From the NCBI RefSeq assembly GCF_015070855.1, contig NZ_JADDIX010000077.1, forward strand, positions 21,560 to 85,559: a stretch of DNA of 64,000 nt. Reading direction: 5' to 3'. A program made the translations under genes and the position numbers. Of the stretch, positions 58,875 through 64,000 are shown piece by piece. The notes under the pieces were generated by a model, which had not been told where the DNA came from, ran no database searches, and was given only the letters and a program-made list of their open reading frames with translations. Within the stretch, counting starts at the first letter, position 1. The number at the start of each line of letters is the position of its first letter. Origin of the DNA: Pseudomonas lopnurensis. GTDB lineage: Bacteria; Pseudomonadota; Gammaproteobacteria; Pseudomonadales; Pseudomonadaceae.

Positions 58875-58955
58875 GGTTTTTGAGCTTCGAGCCTCAAGCC
58901 TCAAGCTGCAAGCAGCTCGGCGCGGCTTGTAGCTTGCAGCTTGAGGCTTGCGGCT
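58875..58955. repeat. CAAGCCTCAAGCTGCAAGC repeat between hom and thrC
   Basis: The 93-base hom-thrC spacer holds GAGCCTCAAGCCTCAAGCTG (58889-58908) and an inverted block, GTAGCTTGCAGCTTGAGGC (about 58928-58946), so a long hairpin can form in the transcript. It is the same family as at 14084, 39858 and 41718. Confidence 0.55.
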
Positions 58956-58956
58956 G

Positions 58957-60261
58957 TCAGTTCAATTGTTCGACACGAATCCGCACGACCTTGTCCACCA
59001 CGTCGTCGAGCGCTTCCAGCGCGGCGATGGCGTCGTCGATGCGTTGCTCGATCACCCGGTGCGTGACCAGGATGACCGGAACCAGGCCGTCCTGGACCTC
59101 GGCCTCCTTCTGCATGATCGACTCGATATTGATGCCGCGCTCGGAGAGGATGGTCGCCACCTGCGCCAGCACGCCCGGATGATCCTTGGCCTGGATGCGC
59201 AGGTAATAGGCACTCTCGCAGGCAGCGATCGGCAGAATCGGGTGGTCGGACAGCGAGTCGGGCTGGAATGCCAGGTGCGGCACCCGGTTGTTCGGATCGG
59301 TGGTCAGCGCCCGCGCGACATCGACCAGGTCGGCCACCACGGCCGAAGCGGTCGGCTCCATGCCGGCGCCGGCGCCGTAGTACAGCGTGCTGCCGACGGC
59401 GTCGCCATTGACCATCACCGCGTTCATCACGCCATTGACGTTGGCGATCAGACGATCGGCGGGGATCAGCGTGGGATGCACGCGCAGCTCGATCCCGGCA
59501 TCGGTGCGGCGGGCCACGCCCAGGTGCTTGATGCGATAGCCCAGCGCCTCGGCATAGTTGACGTCGGCGGTGGTCAGGCGGGTGATGCCCTCGGTGTAGG
59601 CCTTGTCGAACTGCAGCGGGATGCCGAAGGCGATGGACGCCAGGATCGTCAGCTTGTGCGCCGCATCGATGCCTTCGACGTCGAAGGTCGGGTCGGCCTC
59701 GGCATAGCCGAGCGCCTGCGCCTCCTTGAGGACGTCCTCGAAAGCACGACCCTTCTCGCGCATCTCGGTGAGGATGAAGTTGCCGGTGCCGTTGATGATC
59801 CCGGCCAGCCAGTTGATCCGGTTGCCCGCCAGGCCCTCGCGAATCGCCTTGATCACCGGGATGCCGCCGGCGACGGAGGCTTCGAAGGCGACGATGACGC
59901 CCTTCTCGCGCGCCTTGGCGAAGATCTCGTTGCCGTGCACGGCGATCAGCGCCTTATTGGCGGTGACCACGTGCTTGCCGTTCTCGATCGCCTTGAGCAC
60001 CAGCTCCCGGGCCAGCGTGTAGCCGCCGATCAGCTCGACGACAATATCGATGTCGGGGTTGTCGACGACGTCGAAGATGTCCGCGGTGATGGGCGTGGCG
60101 CCGGTCGCGCACTTGGGATTCGGCTGACGGGTGGCAATCTGCGCAACCTCGATGCCGCGCCCGGCACGGCGGGCAATCTCCTCGGCGTTGCGTTCGAGCA
60201 CATTGAAGGTACCGCCACCGACGGTTCCCAGCCCACAGATGCCCACTTTCACCGGTTTCAA
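58957..60261 (-). CDS. hom: Homoserine dehydrogenase (TTG start)
   Basis: NAD(P)-dependent reduction of aspartate semialdehyde to homoserine. The 434-aa protein begins MKPVKVGICGLGTVGGGTFN if read from the TTG at 60261, which has GGGGGAG six bases upstream and gives the standard Pseudomonas length. The catalytic region (INGTGNFILTEM, GYAEADPTFDVEG) and a C-terminal ACT domain (LRIQAKDHPGVLAQVATILS) are present, the latter giving threonine feedback control. An upstream in-frame GTG would add only a few residues. Confidence 0.95.
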   Translation of the reverse strand: MKPVKVGICGLGTVGGGTFNVLERNAEEIARRAGRGIEVAQIATRQPNPKCATGATPITADIFDVVDNPDIDIVVELIGGYTLARELVLKAIENGKHVVTANKALIAVHGNEIFAKAREKGVIVAFEASVAGGIPVIKAIREGLAGNRINWLAGIINGTGNFILTEMREKGRAFEDVLKEAQALGYAEADPTFDVEGIDAAHKLTILASIAFGIPLQFDKAYTEGITRLTTADVNYAEALGYRIKHLGVARRTDAGIELRVHPTLIPADRLIANVNGVMNAVMVNGDAVGSTLYYGAGAGMEPTASAVVADLVDVARALTTDPNNRVPHLAFQPDSLSDHPILPIAACESAYYLRIQAKDHPGVLAQVATILSERGINIESIMQKEAEVQDGLVPVILVTHRVIEQRIDDAIAALEALDDVVDKVVRIRVEQLN

Positions 60262-60365
60262 GCTGAACTCCCCCTTCACAGCGAAACGGCCGGACCTGCC
60301 GGCCGACAAAAGAGTCGCACATTACGAAGGGCGCGGGCTTTAGTCAATCGACCCGGAGCGTGCGG

Positions 60366-60851
60366 CTACCGCGAGAGGCCCAGCCTTTGGTGCCATTGGG
60401 CGAGCGACTCGTCGGGATACTCGGCGAAGCAACGATCATGCGGAGCGATTTGCGGCTCCACCCACCCCGCCTTGGAGCCAAGCATCAGATGGGTGTGCTC
60501 CGGCGGCACCGGCAATTCGCTGTCGATCGCCGACGCATGCGGGTGCACCAGTTCGGGCCAGGTCGGGTCCCACAGCCACAAGGCGCTGCCACACTCCCGG
60601 CAGAAATGCCGCCGTCCCTCGCTGACCCTGACTTCGCCGGTTTGCGGATCGGCGAGCCGCGCCTGGTAGACGCCGATGTGTTCGCGCCCTTCGACCAGCA
60701 GGGTGCGGTAGTCGCCGCCCAGGTTGATGGCATAGCCGCCGCCCGCCGTCTTGCGACAGATCGAGCAGTAGCAGCGCATGAAGGGATAGGGCTCGGCGGA
60801 CTCAAGACTGAACCGCACGGCCTGGCAGTGACAGGAACCTTCGAGTTTCAT
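60366..60851 (-). CDS. GFA-family zinc protein
   Basis: A 161-aa protein of the glutathione-dependent formaldehyde-activating (GFA/CENP-V) fold. The zinc-binding cysteines are in GSCHCQAVRFS, RCYCSICRK and FCRECGSALW. The true substrate of most members is unknown; some handle glutathione or isocyanide adducts. It lies between hom and dsbC on the same strand, about 105 bases from each, and is not part of the conserved hom-dsbC core. Confidence 0.87.
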   Translation of the reverse strand: MKLEGSCHCQAVRFSLESAEPYPFMRCYCSICRKTAGGGYAINLGGDYRTLLVEGREHIGVYQARLADPQTGEVRVSEGRRHFCRECGSALWLWDPTWPELVHPHASAIDSELPVPPEHTHLMLGSKAGWVEPQIAPHDRCFAEYPDESLAQWHQRLGLSR

Positions 60852-60956
60852 CGCGACTCACCTCGTTCAGACCCACAGGGTTTGAACACGGCGAGTCGCC
60901 CAGTTCCACCGGCCAGCGATCGGCCTGGCGCCATCGGACCGACGGCACCGGAGCGA

Positions 60957-61682
60957 TCACTCGGCCCTGAGCGCCACCTCGGCCAGCTGCGCGGCCGGTT
61001 GATAGCCAGGGATCATCTGTCCATTGGCGAGAATGATGGCCGGCGTGCCCTGCACCCCGATCATCTGCCCCAGTTCATACTGCTTGGCGATCGGGGTATC
61101 GCAGCTGGCCGCGGCGAGTTCCTCGCGGGCCTTCGCCTTGTTCATCGCATCCTGGCGATCCTTGGCGCACCACACGCTGGCCAGGGTGTTGGCGCCATGG
61201 CTGCCCATGCCCTGGCGCGGGAAGGCGACATAGCGCACCTCCACGCCGAGACGGTTCAGCTGCGGCACCTCGCTGTGCAGCTTCTGGCAGTAGCCACAAT
61301 CGGTGTCGGTGAAGACGGTGATGTGGGTCTTCGGATCCTTCGGTGCGAAGACCACCATCTCGCTCGCCGGAATCGCATTGATCTGCTTGGCGACCGACTT
61401 GCTCTGCGCCTGCTCGGTCAGGTTGACGGCCTGGCCGTTCTGGAACTGGTACAGATAGCCCTGGATCACGAACTGGCCATCGGCGCTGGCGTACAGCTGG
61501 CGCCCACCCTGGAGCTGGACCTGGTAGACACCCGGCATCGGGCTTTCGGCGACGGCCTCGATGGGCATGTCCGGCTGGATCTTCTGCAGCGACTGGCGAA
61601 TCGCCTGATCGGGATCGGCAGCCATGGCAACAGCGCTGGCCAGACCGACGGCGGCGGCAGCGAACAAACGAATCACGCCCAT
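60957..61682 (-). CDS. dsbC: Thiol:disulfide interchange protein DsbC
   Basis: Periplasmic disulfide isomerase. The 241-aa precursor has a signal peptide (MGVIRLFAAAAVGLASAVAMA), an N-terminal dimerisation domain and a thioredoxin domain with the active-site CGYC at residues 129-132, plus the structural Cys pair in SVWCAKD and AASCDTP. The ATG at 61682 has CAGGAG upstream. It follows xerD on the same strand after a 350-base spacer. Confidence 0.95.
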   Translation of the reverse strand: MGVIRLFAAAAVGLASAVAMAADPDQAIRQSLQKIQPDMPIEAVAESPMPGVYQVQLQGGRQLYASADGQFVIQGYLYQFQNGQAVNLTEQAQSKSVAKQINAIPASEMVVFAPKDPKTHITVFTDTDCGYCQKLHSEVPQLNRLGVEVRYVAFPRQGMGSHGANTLASVWCAKDRQDAMNKAKAREELAAASCDTPIAKQYELGQMIGVQGTPAIILANGQMIPGYQPAAQLAEVALRAE

Positions 61683-62032
61683 GGGAACTCCTGGCAGCGA
61701 CGATCGGGGAAAGGTGCACAGCCTACCATAGCCATGCCGCCGCAAACTGCCGGCTGCTTCTCCGACAGGCGCCACGGAACGATCCGCCGGGGCGCCTCAC
61801 GTCCCAGGCCATGCCGCGCCATTCCGCCCATGGGCTTCACTGCGCTCGACCTCGGCAGCCCCACCCGACCTTGTATCGGGGATGTCATGGACCGTTGGGT
61901 CGGGGCGCGTAGCCTGAGGCGCGCAGCGCCGAAGCCCAACTCACACCGAGCCATGCCCGTCAGGCTTCGCAAAGCTCAACCCAGACAGCCCCGGTGCCGG
62001 CTCACATTCGTGCGATCCAACCCACGGGACGC
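61683..62032. other. dsbC-xerD spacer
   Basis: This 350-base spacer shows no gene. A GTTGGGTCGGG ... CGAAGCCCAAC pair at about 61893-61941 encloses a GCGTAGCCTGAGGCGCGC core and resembles degenerate intergenic repeats of pseudomonads. The dsbC promoter should lie in the part nearest 61683; I see no clear -10/-35. Confidence 0.4.
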
Positions 62033-62929
62033 CTAGCCGCGCGGATGATGCGCCGCATGCAGTTCCTGCAGGCGCGCCCGGGCAATATGGGTGTAGATCT
62101 GGGTGGTCGACAGGTCGCTGTGGCCGAGCAGCATCTGTACCGTGCGCAAATCGGCGCCATGGTTGAGCAGGTGCGTGGCGAAGGCATGGCGCAGGGTATG
62201 CGGGGAAATCGACGCGGCAACGCCCGCGACCTTCGCATGCAGCTTGATCCGGTGCCAGAAGGTCTGGCGCGTCATCTGCTCACCGCGCAGGCTGGGAAAC
62301 AGCACGTCGCTGGCCTTGCCGGCCAGCAGCAGCTCGCGCCCATCGCGCTGATAACGCTCCAGCCAATACAGGGCTTCGTCGCCCAGCGGCACCAGGCGCT
62401 CCTTGTTGCCCTTGCCGAAGGTCCGCAACACCCCCTGGCGCAAGCTGACCTGTTCCAGCGTCAGGCTGATCAGCTCGGTCACGCGCAAGCCGCAGGCATA
62501 CAGCACCTCGAGCATCGCCCGGTCGCGCAGGCCGAGCGGATCGCCGAGATCCGGCGCGGCCAGCAGCGCTTCCACATCCGCCTCGGACAACGCCTTCGGC
62601 AGTGGACGACCGAGCCGCGGCAGGTCGACCCGCAACGTCGGGTCGAGCGTGATCTCGCCTTCACGCAGGAGGTAGCGATAGAAACCCCGCAGCCCCGATA
62701 GAAAGCGCGCCGTGGAACGCGCCTGGTAACCGTTGTTCAGGCGCCATGCCAGGTGATCGAGAATGATTTCGCGTCCGGCGGCGGCCAGGCGCACGCCGCG
62801 CTCGTCGAGCCAGCCATTGAACAGCGCCAGGTCGCTTCGATAGGCCTCGCGGGTATTGTCCGCCAGGCCCTTCTCCAGCCAGAGGGCATCGAGAAAGCGG
62901 TCGATGGCAGGATCGTCGAGTGCGGGCAT
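62033..62929 (-). CDS. xerD: Tyrosine recombinase XerD
   Basis: Site-specific recombinase that, with XerC, resolves chromosome dimers at dif. Starting at 62929 (MPALDDPAIDRFL) it is 298 aa, the standard length; an ATG four codons upstream is also open. The catalytic residues lie in ACGLRVTELISL (Arg), the Lys in FGKGNKERLVPL, SPHTLRHAFATHLL (His-x-x-Arg), LLGHSDLSTTQIYTH (His and the Tyr nucleophile). Confidence 0.96.
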   Translation of the reverse strand: MPALDDPAIDRFLDALWLEKGLADNTREAYRSDLALFNGWLDERGVRLAAAGREIILDHLAWRLNNGYQARSTARFLSGLRGFYRYLLREGEITLDPTLRVDLPRLGRPLPKALSEADVEALLAAPDLGDPLGLRDRAMLEVLYACGLRVTELISLTLEQVSLRQGVLRTFGKGNKERLVPLGDEALYWLERYQRDGRELLLAGKASDVLFPSLRGEQMTRQTFWHRIKLHAKVAGVAASISPHTLRHAFATHLLNHGADLRTVQMLLGHSDLSTTQIYTHIARARLQELHAAHHPRG

Positions 62930-63077
62930 GGCAGCTTCCATCAGGAACGGGCGCGACAGTGTTCCATAGCGGACCTGCGTACGACCACCACCGACCCAAT
63001 CGCGGCGGAGGCTCGGTCACCCGCAACAACATCGCTGGAGCGTGAGGCGGACTCGCGAAACGAGCCACGCCAAAACG

Positions 63078-63104
63078 AAAAAAGCAGCCCGAAGGCTGCT
63101 TTTT
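63078..63104 (-). terminator. Terminator after rplS
   Basis: On the minus strand AGCAGCC-TTCG-GGCTGCT with a UUCG-type loop is followed by TTTTTTCG, 22 bases after the rplS stop. It ends the trmD-rplS unit. Confidence 0.85.
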
Positions 63105-63125
63105 CTGTCCCGAGGAAGGCGGTCC

Positions 63126-63476
63126 TCAGACCAGCTTTTCCTTGATGCGGGCGGCCTTGCCGGACAGCGCGCGGAGGTAGTACAGCTTGGCCTTGCGCAC
63201 GTCACCGCGACGCTTGACGCTGATGCTGTCGACCATCGGGCTGTAGCTCTGGAACGTACGCTCCACGCCCACGCCGTTGGAGATCTTGCGCACGGTGAAC
63301 GCGCTGTTCAGGCCGCGGTTGCGCTTGCCGATCACCACGCCTTCGAAGGCCTGCAGACGCTGACGCTCGCCTTCCTTCACCTTCACCTGAACGATCACGG
63401 TGTCGCCCGGGGCGAACGGCGGGATTTCCTTGTTCATCTGCTCGGCTTCGAGCTGCTGAATGATCTTGTTGGTCAT
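63126..63476 (-). CDS. rplS: 50S ribosomal protein L19
   Basis: A 116-aa ribosomal protein at the 30S-50S interface. It has the family sequence [39 protein letters not shown] and [20 protein letters not shown]. It follows trmD by 42 bases, as in the rpsP-rimM-trmD-rplS operon. Confidence 0.98.
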   Translation of the reverse strand: MTNKIIQQLEAEQMNKEIPPFAPGDTVIVQVKVKEGERQRLQAFEGVVIGKRNRGLNSAFTVRKISNGVGVERTFQSYSPMVDSISVKRRGDVRKAKLYYLRALSGKAARIKEKLV

Positions 63477-63518
63477 GCTGTGCTCCTAAGGTCAACCCAG
63501 CGGGTTGCCATCGATACG

Positions 63519-64000
63519 TTAACTATCGTCCCGCTGACGGATGTATTCCGTCAGCAGCTTCTGTTCTTCTCCAGAAAGCGAGCGGCTATCCAGAAGATCG
63601 GCCCTGCGCTCCCAGGTCCTTCCGAGGGACTGCTGCAAGCGCCAGCGCCGGATGTGTTCATGGTTGCCGCTGAGCAGCACCTCAGGAACACATTTATCCG
63701 CATACACTTCCGGTCGCGTGTAGTGCGGGCAGTCGAGCAGGCCGTCGGTAAACGAATCCTCCTCGGCGGAATCAGCATGACCCAGGGCGCCCGGAAGCAG
63801 CCTGGTCACGGCATCGATCAGCACCATCGCCGGCAGCTCGCCGCCGGACAATACGTAGTCGCCGATCGACCATTCCTCATCCACGTGCGCCTCGATGAAG
63901 CGCTCGTCGATGCCTTCGTAGCGGCCAGCGATGAGGATCAGCGCCTCCTCCTTCGCCAGCTCGCGAACGCCAGCCTGCTTCAGCTGACGCCCTTGCGGCG
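63519..64000 (-). CDS. trmD: tRNA (guanine-37-N1)-methyltransferase TrmD (partial, 5' end outside)
   Basis: SPOUT-class enzyme that makes m1G37 in tRNA. About 160 C-terminal residues are present; the frame runs open to the window edge. The trefoil-knot core [35 protein letters not shown] and [19 protein letters not shown] is intact, followed by the C-terminal domain ([20 protein letters not shown]). The upstream part, with rimM and rpsP, should lie beyond 64000. Confidence 0.96.
   Translation of the reverse strand, partial: PQGRQLKQAGVRELAKEEALILIAGRYEGIDERFIEAHVDEEWSIGDYVLSGGELPAMVLIDAVTRLLPGALGHADSAEEDSFTDGLLDCPHYTRPEVYADKCVPEVLLSGNHEHIRRWRLQQSLGRTWERRADLLDSRSLSGEEQKLLTEYIRQRDDS

Overview
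The window is a chromosomal segment of a high-GC gammaproteobacterium of the Pseudomonas/Stutzerimonas (P. stutzeri) group. The evidence is gene order: putP-putA-pruR next to a Lon-type protease and an Icp inhibitor; algU-mucA-mucB-rseC-mucD-lepA-lepB-rnc-era-recO-pdxJ; rnfABCDGE-nth; gloA-argG-motY-pyrC-rnt; and thrC-hom-dsbC-xerD-rplS-trmD. All of these are Pseudomonas neighbourhoods. Short palindromic (REP-like) and other dispersed intergenic repeats of Pseudomonas type occur throughout. No tRNA, rRNA, CRISPR array or intact insertion sequence was seen. One 140-bp MITE-like element with perfect terminal inverted repeats and a 4-bp target duplication lies at 4985-5124.

Layout. 0-11 kb: proline catabolism (putA, putP, AraC-type regulator), an AsrA-like second Lon protease behind a sigma32-like promoter, a chagasin-type lipoprotein, and the cmoAB tRNA-modification pair. 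11-12.6 kb: a DUF1127 protein divergent from a LysR regulator, then a DUF2905 membrane protein. 12.6-23.1 kb (all minus): the envelope-stress sigma factor AlgU and its regulators, followed by translation factor LepA, signal peptidase, RNase III, Era, RecO and PdxJ. 23.4-28.5 kb: nadB, the SdhE/YgfX pair, YgfZ, an HDOD protein and a DUF4142 protein. 28.5-33.5 kb: ung, an orphan periplasmic binding protein, two crotonase-fold enzymes and a small Tyr/Arg-rich secreted protein. 33.6-40.9 kb: the complete Rnf/Rsx electron-transport operon plus nth and a small acidic protein. 41-46 kb: gloA, argG, motY (with a clear flagellar sigma28 promoter), pyrC and rnt.

46.0-57.4 kb is the accessory part: a self-contained catabolic island. 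It encodes a divergent GntR/FCD regulator, a GlcG/HbpS-like protein, a complete TRAP transporter (DctP, DctQ, DctM), a crotonase lacking both hydratase glutamates, a class III (CaiB/BaiF) CoA-transferase, a class V aminotransferase of the serine/aspartate-glyoxylate type, and a 1000-residue FAD/Fe-S 2-hydroxyacid dehydrogenase. I cannot match this combination to a named pathway. It is the best candidate here for an undescribed system, probably uptake and CoA-dependent breakdown of an organic acid that ends in a 2-hydroxy/2-oxo/amino acid step.

57.4-64 kb returns to conserved chromosome: thrC, hom (TTG start), a GFA-family protein, dsbC, xerD, rplS and the 3' part of trmD, which runs off the end of the window. 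Functional links across the window include RseC and the Rsx complex (both tied to SoxR reduction in E. coli), AlgU autoregulation through two GAACTT promoters, and proline regulation by PruR because the PutA here lacks the DNA-binding domain.
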